A stretch of 64,000 bases of DNA from Streptomyces sp. NBC_01551. Lineage in GTDB: Bacteria; Actinomycetota; Actinomycetes; Streptomycetales; Streptomycetaceae. The stretch lies in contig NZ_JAPEPX010000001.1 of assembly GCF_026339935.1 (NCBI RefSeq), positions 4,645,501-4,709,500 of the forward strand, read 5' to 3'. Shown here one piece after another: positions 7,999 through 16,593 of the stretch (position 1 is its first letter; each line of letters starts with the position of its first letter). The position numbers were made by a program, and so were the translations under genes. A model generated the notes under the pieces. That model was not told the DNA's origin, ran no database searches, and worked only from the letters and a program-made list of their open reading frames with translations.

Positions 7999-9024
7999 AT
8001 GCGCATCGGAGTTCTCACCGCAGGCGGCGACTGCCCGGGACTGAACGCTGTCATCCGGTCGGTCGTACACCGCGCCCTGGTCGGGCACGGGGACGAGGTG
8101 ATCGGTTTCGAGGACGGCTTCAAGGGCCTCCTCGACGGCCACTACCGGCCCCTCGACATCAACGCCGTCAGCGGCATCCTCGCCCGCGGCGGCACCATCC
8201 TCGGCTCCGCCCGCATGGAACGCGCCCGCCTGCACGAAGCCGCCGAGAACGCGCAGGAACTGGCCACGCGCTACGGCCTCGACGCGCTCATCCCGATCGG
8301 CGGCGAGGGCACCCTGACCGCCGCCCGGATGCTGTCGGACGCCGGGATGCCCGTCGTCGGCGTGCCGAAGACCATCGACAACGACATCTCCTCCACCGAC
8401 CGCACCTTCGGCTTCGACACCGCCGTCATGGTCGCCACCGAGGCCATCGACCGCCTCAAGACCACCGCCGAATCGCACCAGCGTGTGATGGTCGTCGAGG
8501 TCATGGGCCGCCACGCGGGCTGGATCGCCCTGGAGTCCGGCATGGCCGGCGGCGCCCACGGCATCTGCCTGCCGGAGCGGCCCTTCGAGGTGGAAGCCCT
8601 CGTGAAGATGGTGGAAGAACGATTCGCCCGCGGCAAGAAGTTCGCCGTCATCTGCGTCGCCGAGGGCGCGCACCCGGCCGAGGGCTCCATGCCGTACGAG
8701 AAGGGCGAGATCGACGCCTACGGCCACGAGCGCTTCGCCGGCATCGGCAACCGCCTCGCCGTGGAGCTGGAGCGGCGCCTGGGCAAGGAGGCCCGCCCGG
8801 TCATCCTCGGCCACGTCCAGCGCGGTGGCACCCCGACCGCCTACGACCGCGTCCTCGCGACCCGCTTCGGCTGGCACGCCGTCGAGGCCGTCCACCGCGG
8901 CGACTACGGCAACATGACCGCGCTGCGCGGCACCGACATCGTGATGGCCCCGCTGGCCCACGCGGTCACCGAGCTGAAGACCGTCCCGGAGAAGCGCATG
9001 TACGAGGCCGAGTCGGTCTTCTGA
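7999..9024 (+). CDS. pfkA: 6-phosphofructokinase
   Basis: Phosphorylates fructose 6-phosphate to fructose 1,6-bisphosphate, the committed step of glycolysis. The 341-residue protein has the nucleotide motif TAGGDCPGLN, the PKTIDND active-site motif (121-129) with the catalytic Asp residues, and the substrate segment VMGRHAGW. In the donor-selecting loop it reads G-G-E-G-T at 101-105 with Gly104, which points to ATP use. Lys124 is the residue usual in pyrophosphate-dependent relatives, a mixture typical of actinobacterial group III enzymes. The ATG at 7999 follows an AGGAGA site. An upstream in-frame ATG (7936) would add a basic tail with no homology. It is divergent from pta. Confidence 0.95.
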   Translation: MRIGVLTAGGDCPGLNAVIRSVVHRALVGHGDEVIGFEDGFKGLLDGHYRPLDINAVSGILARGGTILGSARMERARLHEAAENAQELATRYGLDALIPIGGEGTLTAARMLSDAGMPVVGVPKTIDNDISSTDRTFGFDTAVMVATEAIDRLKTTAESHQRVMVVEVMGRHAGWIALESGMAGGAHGICLPERPFEVEALVKMVEERFARGKKFAVICVAEGAHPAEGSMPYEKGEIDAYGHERFAGIGNRLAVELERRLGKEARPVILGHVQRGGTPTAYDRVLATRFGWHAVEAVHRGDYGNMTALRGTDIVMAPLAHAVTELKTVPEKRMYEAESVF

Positions 9025-9041
9025 CCACGTCGGTCTTCCCG

Positions 9042-9086
9042 AACGGCCCCGAGCGTGCCCCTCCGCGGACGCCCTCGGGGCCGTTT
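9042..9086. terminator. Hairpin terminator between pfkA and the convergent XRE regulator
   Basis: A perfect 12-bp stem, AACGGCCCCGAG (9042-9053) pairing with 9074-9085, with a 20-base loop. It ends in TT and lies 18 bases after the pfkA stop codon. The convergent regulator gene stops at 9120, so it could work in both directions. Confidence 0.7.
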
Positions 9087-9119
9087 CGTGCTGTCGGGGT
9101 CTCAGTGGTCTTGGAGGTC

Positions 9120-9809
9120 TTACCGGGAGCCGCCCGCGATCGCCCAGAACCGGTCCACGATCTCCGCGAGGTACTCCCGCCCCGAGTCGCCGGTCCCCGC
9201 CGCGCCCCCGCCGCCGCCCCAGCTGAGGGTGGCCACCATCCGCGACTGGTACTCGCCGTAGAGCTGCTCCAACACCCGCTCCAGATGCTCCTTCGGCACC
9301 GGCAGCAGCTTGGACAGCGGCTTGACGTAGGCCTGCCAGCGCGTGGTCACCGCACTGCGCAGGAGCTCGGCGAGCTCCTCCTGCTTGCCGGTGGCGGCCA
9401 CGAACTGGGCCGGCGTCAGCCCCAGGGTCGTCGACAGGGAGACGGACTGGCGCTCGTTGCCCTTCCAGCGACCGGTGTCCTCCATCCTCTGGTACGAGTT
9501 CTCGTCCAGCCCGATCCGCCGCGACAGCTCCTCGGCCGTCATCCCCCGCGCGAGACGGTGCTCCCGCAGGGTGACCGGCTCGGCGAGCAGCTCCCCGGGC
9601 GAGCACCAGAGCACCCCGGCGAGGGCCGTGAGCTCGGTGGAAGTAGGCGATATCTCGCCGCGCTCCCACGCCATCACGGTTTCGGGCGCGACAAGCAGTC
9701 CGTACTGGGCGCGCAGGCCATAGGCGACATGACCGGGAGCCATGCCCAGGGCCGCGCGCAGACGCCGCGCGGCGGGGGCATTGAAAGGAGGGCTGGAGTG
9801 CACGCCCAC
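9120..9809 (-). CDS. XRE-family transcriptional regulator with two helix-turn-helix regions
   Basis: A 229-residue DNA-binding protein. The first helix-turn-helix (about residues 14-65) has an insertion-type XRE pattern ending in AWERGEISPT. A second (about 80-130) contains HRLARGMTAEELSRRIG followed by a YQRMED-type recognition segment. The C-terminal 100 residues are mostly helical with a glycine run and may bind a partner. No enzymatic domain is visible. The start is taken as GTG at 9809; a GTG two codons downstream is also possible. Two inverted repeats upstream (9827-9845 and 9862-9887) suggest autoregulation. The target genes are unknown. Confidence 0.8.
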   Translation of the reverse strand: MGVHSSPPFNAPAARRLRAALGMAPGHVAYGLRAQYGLLVAPETVMAWERGEISPTSTELTALAGVLWCSPGELLAEPVTLREHRLARGMTAEELSRRIGLDENSYQRMEDTGRWKGNERQSVSLSTTLGLTPAQFVAATGKQEELAELLRSAVTTRWQAYVKPLSKLLPVPKEHLERVLEQLYGEYQSRMVATLSWGGGGGAAGTGDSGREYLAEIVDRFWAIAGGSR

Positions 9810-9826
9810 ACCGTAGAAGTGGCCAA

Positions 9827-9887
9827 GGTCCTACGACTACGGACCAAACAAACAAGCCCAGAACTCGTAGGAAAGTCCTACTGAGTT
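9827..9887 (-). promoter_or_regulatory. Promoter and two inverted repeats upstream of the XRE regulator
   Basis: On the minus strand TTGTTT (9855-9850) is followed after 16 bases by TAGGAC (9833-9828), giving a start site about a dozen bases before the GTG. One inverted repeat (GGTCC/GGACC arms, 9827-9845) covers the -10 region. A second, longer one (arms AACTCGTAGGA at 9862-9872 and its near-complement 9876-9887, spacer AAG) lies upstream of the -35. This is a layout expected of an autorepressor. Confidence 0.4.
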
Positions 9888-10015
9888 CCGGTGATTTGCC
9901 GGGTTTCCCTGCGACTGTCCGGTAATCGGATCGCGGAAGATCCAATTTCAAGGGTACGGATTCGGCCAGCGAAATTCCGGAGTACCGGCGGACCGGTCAC
10001 GTGACCCCCGTCACC

Positions 10016-10046
10016 TTGCCCTGACGTCGACGTCAAGCCGTACGGT
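10016..10046 (+). promoter_or_regulatory. MerR-type promoter with 19-bp spacer and central palindrome
   Basis: TTGCCC (10016-10021) and TACGGT (10041-10046) are separated by exactly 19 bases, the overlong spacer that MerR proteins compensate for by bending DNA. The spacer contains a perfect 14-bp palindrome, TGACGTCGACGTCA (10022-10035). Transcription would start at about 10053, at the ATG itself, predicting a leaderless mRNA. Confidence 0.65.
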
Positions 10047-10053
10047 CGGGGCC

Positions 10054-10446
10054 ATGCGCATCGGCGAACTGGCGGAGCTGGCCGGAACCAGCACACGGAC
10101 CCTGCGGTACTACGAGTCCCGCGGGCTGCTGCCCGCGCGACGCGACGAGCACGGCCACCGCACCTACGACGAGGGCGACCTCCGGATGCTCCGGCAGATC
10201 CGGATGCTCCGGGACTTCGGCTTCGAGCTGGAGGAGACCCGCCCCTTCGTGGACTGCCTGCGCGCCGGGCACCCGGCCGGGGACTCCTGTCCGTCCTCGC
10301 TCGCCGTCTACCGGCGCAAGCTCGCCGAACTCGACGGGCTCATCGGCCAGCTGGCCGACGTGCGCGAGCAGGTCGCGCGGCAGCTGTCCGCCGCCGAGGA
10401 GGCCGCCGGGGAGGCGGCGGTACCGCGCTGTGAGATGACCGGTTGA
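10054..10446 (+). CDS. MerR-family regulator, thioredoxin-linked
   Basis: A 130-residue activator-type regulator. The winged helix-turn-helix is at residues 1-40 (MRIGELAELAG...TLRYYESRGLL). A second wing and the DLRMLRQIRMLRDFGF helix follow, then a long dimerisation coiled coil. Cysteines occur in a C-x10-C pair in the loop after the DNA-binding domain (DCLRAGHPAGDSC) and near the C-terminus (PRCEM), so it could sense thiol or redox state or bind metal. The gene lacks a clear ribosome binding site, in line with a leaderless transcript. It is followed 22 bases later by a thioredoxin gene, which supports a redox role. Confidence 0.88.
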   Translation: MRIGELAELAGTSTRTLRYYESRGLLPARRDEHGHRTYDEGDLRMLRQIRMLRDFGFELEETRPFVDCLRAGHPAGDSCPSSLAVYRRKLAELDGLIGQLADVREQVARQLSAAEEAAGEAAVPRCEMTG

Positions 10447-10468
10447 GAGTCGAGAGAGGGGAAAACAC

Positions 10469-10843
10469 ATGATCCACGCCAAGGGCGTCGCGGAAGTGAC
10501 CGACGGGGACTTCGAGGCCGAGGTGCTCGGTGAGCGCGGCCGGCCCGTGCTGGTCGAGTTCACCGCCGACTGGTGCGGGCCGTGCCGCCAGCTCGCGCCC
10601 GTGCTGTCCGCGGTCGCCGCCGAGGAGGCGGGCCGCCTCAAGGTGGTCCAGATCGACGCGGACACCAACCCCGCCACCGTCACGCGGTACGGGGTGCTGT
10701 CCATGCCGACCCTGCTCGTCTTCCGCGACGGCGAGCCCGTCCGGCAGCTGGTCGGGGCCCGCGCCAAGCGCAGGCTGCTCCAGGAACTGGAGGAGCACCT
10801 GGCGCCGGCGCCGGCCCCGGCCGCCGCCCGCGCTACGGCCTGA
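10469..10843 (+). CDS. trxA: Thioredoxin
   Basis: A 124-residue cytoplasmic disulfide reductase with the active site [10 protein letters not shown] and the cis-proline region [14 protein letters not shown], covering the full thioredoxin fold. A short Ala/Pro-rich tail follows. The ATG at 10469 is preceded by GAGAGGGG. It is the second gene of the MerR operon, so its level is probably set by that regulator. Its last 11 bases overlap the end of the convergent glgB gene. The trx symbol number is a convention here, since other thioredoxins probably exist in the genome. Confidence 0.92.
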   Translation: MIHAKGVAEVTDGDFEAEVLGERGRPVLVEFTADWCGPCRQLAPVLSAVAAEEAGRLKVVQIDADTNPATVTRYGVLSMPTLLVFRDGEPVRQLVGARAKRRLLQELEEHLAPAPAPAAARATA

Positions 10844-13151
10844 GCCAGACCGTAGCCATCGGCGGGAGCGTCATCCGCAGGCTCACCGCCCGCCCCTGGG
10901 CCGGTACCGGCTCGGGGCGCAGCGGCTGCAGGTGGCGCACCCCGCTGCCCCCGTACCGCTCGTCGTCCGTGTTGAGGACCTCCCGCCACTGCGGGACCTC
11001 CTGCGGCACCCCGATCCGGTACCCGTGCCGCACCACCGGCGAGAAGTTCGAGACCGCCAGCAGCTGCGAGCCGTCCTGCGCGTACCGCAGGAACGCGAAC
11101 ACGTTGTCCTCCGCCGCGTCCGCCTCGACCCACGCGAAGCCCTCCGGCACGCTGTCCCGCTCCCACAGCGCGGGCGCCGCCGCGTACGCCCGGTTCAGGT
11201 CGCCCACCAGCGTCCGTACGCCCCGGTGGTCGGCGGCGGCGGAGTACGAGGAGTCCAGCAGCCACCAGTCCGGCCCGTGCGCCTCCGACCACTCCGAACC
11301 CTGCGCGAACTCCTGCCCCATGAACAGCAGTTGCTTGCCGGGATGGGCCCACATGAAGCCCAGGTACGCCCGGTGCCCGGCCCGCCGCTGCCACCAGTCG
11401 TGCCCCGGGATCTTCGACACCAGCGAGCCCTTGCCGTGCACCACCTCGTCGTGCGAGATCGGCAGCACGTAGTTCTCGCTGAACGCGTAGACCATGCCGA
11501 AGGTCATGTCGTTGTGGTGGTACTTGCGGTGCACCGGCTCCTTCGACATGTAGCGCAGGGTGTCGTGCATCCAGCCCATGTTCCACTTCAGCCCGAAGCC
11601 CAGCCCGCCCGCGTCCGTCGGCCGGGTCACCCCGTCCCAGGCCGTGGACTCCTCCGCGATCGTCACCACGCCCGGGCAGCGCCGGTACACCGTCGCGTTC
11701 ATCTCCTGGAGCAGCGCCACCGCGTCCAGGTTCTCCCGGCCGCCGTGCTCGTTCGGCGCCCACTCGCCCTCGCCGCGCGAGTAGTCCAGGTAGAGCATCG
11801 AGGCCACCGCGTCCACGCGCAGCCCGTCGACGTGGAACTCCTGGCACCAGTACACCGCGTTGGCCACCAGGAAGTTGCGGACCTCCTTGCGGCCGTAGTC
11901 GAACTCCAGCGTCCCCCAGTCCGGGTGCGCGGCCCGGCGCGGGTCCTGGTGCTCGTACAGCGGGCGGCCGTCGAACTCCGCGAGCGCCCACTCGTCGCGC
12001 GGGAAGTGCGCCGGCACCCAGTCGACGATCACCCCGATCCCGGCCTGGTGCAGCGCGTCCACGAGGTACCGGAAGTCGTCCGGGGTGCCCATCCGGGAGG
12101 TCGGCGCGTAGTAGCCGGTCACCTGGTAGCCCCAGGAGCCGCCGAAGGGGTGCTCGGCGACCGGCATCAGCTCCACGTGCGTGAAGCCGAGCTCCTTCAC
12201 GTACGCGGGCAGCTGCTCGGCCAGCTGCCGGTACGAGAGCCCCGGCCGCCAGGAGGCCAGGTGCAGCTCGTACACCGAGAACGGCGCCTGATGGGCCGGG
12301 CGGGCGCCGCGCGACGCCATCCACTGGGCGTCGCGCCACACGTGCCGCGAGGCGGTGACCACCGAGGCGTTGGCCGGCGGCACCTCCGCCGATCTCGCCA
12401 TCGGGTCGGCGCGCACGGTGTGGCTGCCGTCCGGGCGCGTGATGTCGTACTTGTACAGCGTTCCCTCGCCGACGCCCGGCAGGAACAGCTCCCACACGCC
12501 GCTCGCGCCGAGCGAGCGCATCGGGAAGGCCGCCGAGTCCCAGTACGAGAAGTCCCCGGTGACCCGGACGCCCTGGGCGTTCGGCGCCCACACCGTGAAC
12601 CGGGTGCCGGCCACGCCCTGGAGCTCCATGGGCTGGGCGCCGAGCGCCGTCCACAGCTCCTCGTGGCGGCCCTCCCCGATCAGGTGCAGGTCCAGCTCGC
12701 CGAGCGCCGGCAGGAACCGGTACGGGTCGTGGATCTCGATCTCGTCGCTGTCGTACGCCACCAGCAGCCGGTACTCCGGCACCTCGGTCAGCGGCAGCAG
12801 CCCGGAGAACAGCCCGTCGCCTTCGTCGAACAGCTCCGCCCGCAGCCCCTTGGCCACGACGGTGACCGCCTTGGCGTACGGGCGCAGCACCCGGAAGGCC
12901 ACGCCGCCGCGCTGGATACGGGCGCCCAGCACCGCGTGCGGATCGTGGTGGCGGCCCTCCAGCAGCCGGGCCCTCTCCTCCCCGCCGAGCGCCGGCGCCG
13001 GGCGGACCCCGCGCGGTGGCGTGGTCCGGCGGGCCCGGGGCGCCCGGGCCTTGCGCGCGGGCTCCTGAGCCGGGGCCGGGGCCGGGGCCGGAGCGGTCGC
13101 GGTCGCGGCTTCGGCGCGGACGGGCGGTGACGGCTGGCGTGCGGCGCTCAC
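10833..13151 (-). CDS. glgB: 1,4-alpha-glucan branching enzyme
   Basis: Makes alpha-1,6 branches in alpha-glucan by transferring short maltodextrin chains. The 772-residue GH13 protein has an Ala/Pro-rich N-terminal tail (1-50), carbohydrate-binding CBM48-type beta domains (about 60-270) and the catalytic barrel. Catalytic residues are visible as Asp447 ([14 protein letters not shown]), Glu500 (IAEEST) and the [11 protein letters not shown] transition-state Asp. The GTG start at 13151 overlaps the pep2 stop by 4 bases (GTGA), with GAGGAGG upstream. It is the last gene of the glgE-treS-pep2-glgB operon, where branching provides new chain ends for GlgE. Confidence 0.96.
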   Translation of the reverse strand: MSAARQPSPPVRAEAATATAPAPAPAPAQEPARKARAPRARRTTPPRGVRPAPALGGEERARLLEGRHHDPHAVLGARIQRGGVAFRVLRPYAKAVTVVAKGLRAELFDEGDGLFSGLLPLTEVPEYRLLVAYDSDEIEIHDPYRFLPALGELDLHLIGEGRHEELWTALGAQPMELQGVAGTRFTVWAPNAQGVRVTGDFSYWDSAAFPMRSLGASGVWELFLPGVGEGTLYKYDITRPDGSHTVRADPMARSAEVPPANASVVTASRHVWRDAQWMASRGARPAHQAPFSVYELHLASWRPGLSYRQLAEQLPAYVKELGFTHVELMPVAEHPFGGSWGYQVTGYYAPTSRMGTPDDFRYLVDALHQAGIGVIVDWVPAHFPRDEWALAEFDGRPLYEHQDPRRAAHPDWGTLEFDYGRKEVRNFLVANAVYWCQEFHVDGLRVDAVASMLYLDYSRGEGEWAPNEHGGRENLDAVALLQEMNATVYRRCPGVVTIAEESTAWDGVTRPTDAGGLGFGLKWNMGWMHDTLRYMSKEPVHRKYHHNDMTFGMVYAFSENYVLPISHDEVVHGKGSLVSKIPGHDWWQRRAGHRAYLGFMWAHPGKQLLFMGQEFAQGSEWSEAHGPDWWLLDSSYSAAADHRGVRTLVGDLNRAYAAAPALWERDSVPEGFAWVEADAAEDNVFAFLRYAQDGSQLLAVSNFSPVVRHGYRIGVPQEVPQWREVLNTDDERYGGSGVRHLQPLRPEPVPAQGRAVSLRMTLPPMATVWLRP

Positions 13152-14638
13152 GGGAGCGGCCTCCTCGGGGGCTTCGGGTGGGGTTGCGGGTGGGGGTGGT
13201 TCGGGTGCGGGGTGAGGGAACCGGGGGCCGGCGGGGCGGGCGGGGTGGGCGGGACCCGGTGCGTGGTGGGCCGCTGGGGTTCGGAGAGCCGGCGGATCGC
13301 CGCCATCGGGACGTGCAGCCAGTCGGGACGGTGGCGGGACTCGTAACGGGCCTCGTACACCGCCTTGTCGGTCTCGTAGGCGCGCAGCAGTACGGGGTCC
13401 TCGCGCGGATCCCGCCCGGTCGTGCGGGCGTAGCCCTCGCAGAACGCGGCCCGGCAGTCGTCCGCCCAGGCGGGCGCGAACGGCCGGTGCGAGCGGGCGG
13501 CGTAGTCGAACGAACGCAGTATCCCGGCGATGTCGCGCACCGCCGGTTCCGGGCGGCGGCGGTCCGCCAGAGGCCGGGCCGGCTCGCCCTCGAAGTCGAT
13601 CAGCGCCCAGCTGCCGTCGGCGGTGCGCAGCGTCTGGCCCAGGTGCAGGTCCCCGTGGATCCGCTGGGCGGGCACCCCGGCCCCGCGGGAGGCGGCCAGC
13701 GCGTCGAACGCCCCGCGCAGCCCCGCCTCGTAGGGCCGCAGCCCCGGCACCTCGCGGGCGGTGGCCGCCAGGCGGGCCGTCATCCCGGCGGCCAGCCGGG
13801 CCGTCTGCTCCGGGTCGAGCGCGAGGGTGGGCAGGGCGCCGGCCAGCGCGCTGTGCACCTCGGCGGTGGCCCGGCCCAGCGCGTGCGCCTCGGCTGTGAA
13901 GTCTGCTCCGGCGCCGAGCCGGCGCAGTGCCAGCTGCCAGCCGTCGTCGGAGCCGCGCAGGTACGGCTGGAGCACCCCGAGCGTCAGCGGCTCGGCGCCG
14001 GGCAGCTCGGCCTCGTACCAGGCGACCGGCGCCGGCACCCGGGCGCAGCCGGCGGCCGCCAGGGCTCTGGGCAGCTCCAGGTCCGGGTTGACGCCGGGGC
14101 CGACCCGGCGGAACACCTTCAGGATGTACGAATCCCCGTAGATCAGGGAGGAGTTGGTCTGCTCTCCGGCCAGCGGCCGGGGCGTGGGCGAGGCCGGGAT
14201 CAGCGCCGCCGGATCCCGGTCGAAGCGGAGCGGGCCGAGGGCGCCTGGGGAGCGCAACCGTTCCAGCAGCAGCGCCGCGAGCCGCGGATCACCGAGGCCC
14301 TCGTACACGGCCTGCCCGGCGTACGGGCCCTGATCGGCGTACCCGATCAGTGCGGGCGCGAGCGCCGGGGGCAGGTTCGGGCGTACCCCCAGCAGCAGCT
14401 GGTAGCAGTCCGAACTGCCGTCGGCGTCGACCCCGACGAGCAGGTGGAGCAGCCCGGGCGAGGCCTCGGGCGGCAGCAGTTCGACCGCCGAGACCAGCCG
14501 CAGCCGGTTGATCGCGCGCCCTTTGCCGGCGAACCAGCGCTGCCTCGGCAGCCAGGCTCGCAGCATGGGCTCCAGCGGTCCGAGCGGGACCGCGCCCAGG
14601 CTGCCCTGGCGGCTCCGGGCGGATGCAGCCTCCGACAT
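13148..14638 (-). CDS. pep2: Maltokinase
   Basis: Phosphorylates maltose with ATP to maltose 1-phosphate, the substrate of GlgE. The 496-residue protein has an N-terminal cap domain that begins with the typical [12 protein letters not shown] segment. The aminoglycoside-phosphotransferase-like kinase core includes the catalytic loop [12 protein letters not shown] and the metal-binding IDFEGEP. The start ATG (14638) lies 230 bases after the treS stop, an unusual gap in an otherwise overlapping operon. The 3' end overlaps glgB by 4 bases. Some actinobacteria fuse this gene to treS; here they are separate. Confidence 0.93.
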   Translation of the reverse strand: MSEAASARSRQGSLGAVPLGPLEPMLRAWLPRQRWFAGKGRAINRLRLVSAVELLPPEASPGLLHLLVGVDADGSSDCYQLLLGVRPNLPPALAPALIGYADQGPYAGQAVYEGLGDPRLAALLLERLRSPGALGPLRFDRDPAALIPASPTPRPLAGEQTNSSLIYGDSYILKVFRRVGPGVNPDLELPRALAAAGCARVPAPVAWYEAELPGAEPLTLGVLQPYLRGSDDGWQLALRRLGAGADFTAEAHALGRATAEVHSALAGALPTLALDPEQTARLAAGMTARLAATAREVPGLRPYEAGLRGAFDALAASRGAGVPAQRIHGDLHLGQTLRTADGSWALIDFEGEPARPLADRRRPEPAVRDIAGILRSFDYAARSHRPFAPAWADDCRAAFCEGYARTTGRDPREDPVLLRAYETDKAVYEARYESRHRPDWLHVPMAAIRRLSEPQRPTTHRVPPTPPAPPAPGSLTPHPNHPHPQPHPKPPRRPLP

Positions 14639-14868
14639 GGCGTCGAGTCCTTTCCCCGGGCCGTCACAGAATGCGCAGAGTGTCCCGGATGGCGAGGGTT
14701 GCTGTCCGGTGATGGGAGAGTGTCGGGTCAGGATGGTCCGTACAGGGGCGGGCGATTGACCCATTCGCGCGCCCGCCCCGTACTGCCGTACTGCCATCGA
14801 AAAGCGGTACTGCCGAAAAGCGGTGCTGCCGTGCGGTGTTGCCCACCGCGGTAGTGCCGGCGGCGGTG
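14639..14868 (-). other. treS-pep2 intergenic gap with hairpin
   Basis: This non-coding gap interrupts an operon whose other junctions overlap by 4 bases. It contains a perfect 10-bp hairpin (GGGGCGGGCG at 14745-14754 with 14770-14779) next to an array of short repeats (14780-14873). Possible roles are transcript attenuation, RNA processing, or a separate pep2-glgB promoter. No clear -10/-35 pair was found. Confidence 0.5.
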
Positions 14869-14873
14869 TTACC
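14780..14873. repeat. Array of seven degenerate GTNNTGCC octamers
   Basis: GTACTGCC occurs at 14780, 14788 and 14807, then GTGCTGCC at 14823, GTGTTGCC at 14836, GTAGTGCC at 14851 and GTGTTACC at 14866. The later copies are spaced 13-19 bases apart. The last copy runs into the treS stop codon. Confidence 0.6.
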
Positions 14874-16593
14874 GGCCGCGGTGCGAGTCCCCGCGGTGTG
14901 ACTCGGTGCGCAGGCGGAACCAGTAGAAGCCGTGGCCCGCGAGGGTGAGCAGGTACGGCCACTCGCCGATCGGCGGGAAGCGCACGTCGCCCGTGAGCTC
15001 CACCGGGACCCGCCCGTTGAACGACCGCAGATCCAGCTCGGTGGGCTGCGCGAAACGCGAGAAGTTGTGCACGCACAGCACCAGGTCGTCCCCGTACTCG
15101 CGGAGGAACGCGAGCACCGCCGGGTTCGACGACGGCAGTTCGGTGTACGAGCCCAGTCCGAAGGCGGGGTTCGCCTTGCGGACCTCGATCAGCCGGCGGG
15201 TCCAGTGCAGCAGTGAGGAGGGCGATGCCATCGCGGCCTCGACATTGGTGACCTGGTACCCGTAGACCGGGTCCATGATGACCGGCAGGTTCAGCCTGCC
15301 CGGATCGCACGAGGAGAAACCGGCGTTGCGGTCCGGGGTCCACTGCATGGGCGTGCGGACGCCGTCGCGGTCGCCCAGCCAGATGTTGTCGCCCATCCCG
15401 ATCTCGTCGCCGTAGTACAGCACCGGCGAGCCCGGCAGCGACAGCAGCAGGGCCGTGAACAGCTCCATCTGGTTGCGGTCGTTGTCCAGGAGCGGGGCGA
15501 GCCGGCGCCGGATGCCGATGTTGGCCCGCATCCGCGGGTCCTTGGCGTACTCGGCGTACATGTAGTCGCGCTCTTCGTCCGTGACCATTTCGAGGGTGAG
15601 CTCGTCGTGGTTGCGCAGGAAGATGCCCCACTGGCAGCGGTCCGGGATCGCCGGGGTCTTGGCCAGGATTTCGGAGACGGGGTAGCGCGACTCACGGCGC
15701 ACGGCCATGAAGATGCGGGGCATGACGGGGAAGTGGAACGCCATGTGGCACTCGTCGCCGCCCTTGGCGAAGTCCCCGAAGTAGTCGACGACGTCCTCGG
15801 GCCACTGGTTGGCCTCGGCGAGCAGGACGGTGTCCGGGTAGTGCGCGTCGATCTCGGCCCGGACCCGTTTGAGCAGCTCGTGGGTGCGGGGCAGGTTCTC
15901 GCAGTTGGTGCCCTCCTCGGCGTACAGGTACGGCACCGCGTCGAGCCGGAAGCCGTCGATGCCCAGGTCGAGCCAGAACCGCAGGGCGGAGACGATCTCC
16001 TCCTGCACGGCCGGGTTCTCGAAGTTCAGGTCCGGCTGGTGCGAGAAGAAGCGGTGCCAGTAGTACTGCTTGCGCACCGGGTCGTACGTCCAGTTGGACG
16101 TCTCGGTGTCGATGAAGATGATGCGGGCGTCCTGGTACTGCTTGTCGTTGTCGGCCCACATGTAGTAGTCGCCGTACGGGCCGTCCGGGTCCTTGCGCGA
16201 CTGCTGGAACCACTCGTGCTGGTCGCTCGTGTGGTTCATCACGAAGTCGATGATCACCCGCATGCCACGCTGGTGGGCGGCGTCGACGAACTCCACGAAG
16301 TCGGCGAGGTCGCCGAACTCGGGGAGCACCGAGGTGTAGTCGGAGACGTCGTAGCCCCCGTCGCGCAGGGGTGAGGCGAAGAACGGCGGCAGCCAGAGAC
16401 AGTCGACGCCGAGCCACTGGAGGTAGTCCAGCTTCGCGGTGAGCCCCTTGAGGTCACCCACGCCGTCGCCGTTGCTGTCGTGGAAGGACCGGACGAGGAC
16501 CTCGTAGAAGACCGCCCGCTTGAACCAGTCGGGATCGCGGTCCTTCGCGGGGGTGTCCTCGAACGTGTCGTGGACGGGATCGTTGATCATCAT
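14869..16593 (-). CDS. treS: Trehalose synthase (maltose alpha-D-glucosyltransferase)
   Basis: Interconverts trehalose and maltose by intramolecular transglucosylation, feeding maltose to Pep2. The 574-residue GH13 enzyme starts with the typical [15 protein letters not shown] strand. It shows [11 protein letters not shown], the nucleophile Asp218 in [10 protein letters not shown], the acid/base Glu260 in LLAEANQW, and [12 protein letters not shown]. The ATG at 16593 overlaps the glgE stop by 4 bases (ATGA), with a GGAGGG ribosome binding site 9 bases before it. This is the usual length for TreS without a fused maltokinase domain. It is the second gene of the GlgE-pathway operon. Confidence 0.96.
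   Translation of the reverse strand: MMINDPVHDTFEDTPAKDRDPDWFKRAVFYEVLVRSFHDSNGDGVGDLKGLTAKLDYLQWLGVDCLWLPPFFASPLRDGGYDVSDYTSVLPEFGDLADFVEFVDAAHQRGMRVIIDFVMNHTSDQHEWFQQSRKDPDGPYGDYYMWADNDKQYQDARIIFIDTETSNWTYDPVRKQYYWHRFFSHQPDLNFENPAVQEEIVSALRFWLDLGIDGFRLDAVPYLYAEEGTNCENLPRTHELLKRVRAEIDAHYPDTVLLAEANQWPEDVVDYFGDFAKGGDECHMAFHFPVMPRIFMAVRRESRYPVSEILAKTPAIPDRCQWGIFLRNHDELTLEMVTDEERDYMYAEYAKDPRMRANIGIRRRLAPLLDNDRNQMELFTALLLSLPGSPVLYYGDEIGMGDNIWLGDRDGVRTPMQWTPDRNAGFSSCDPGRLNLPVIMDPVYGYQVTNVEAAMASPSSLLHWTRRLIEVRKANPAFGLGSYTELPSSNPAVLAFLREYGDDLVLCVHNFSRFAQPTELDLRSFNGRVPVELTGDVRFPPIGEWPYLLTLAGHGFYWFRLRTESHRGDSHRGR

Noticed and set aside
14780..14873. CRISPR-like array in the treS-pep2 gap
   Set aside because: Units are 8 bases and degenerate with short irregular spacing, far from the CRISPR pattern.
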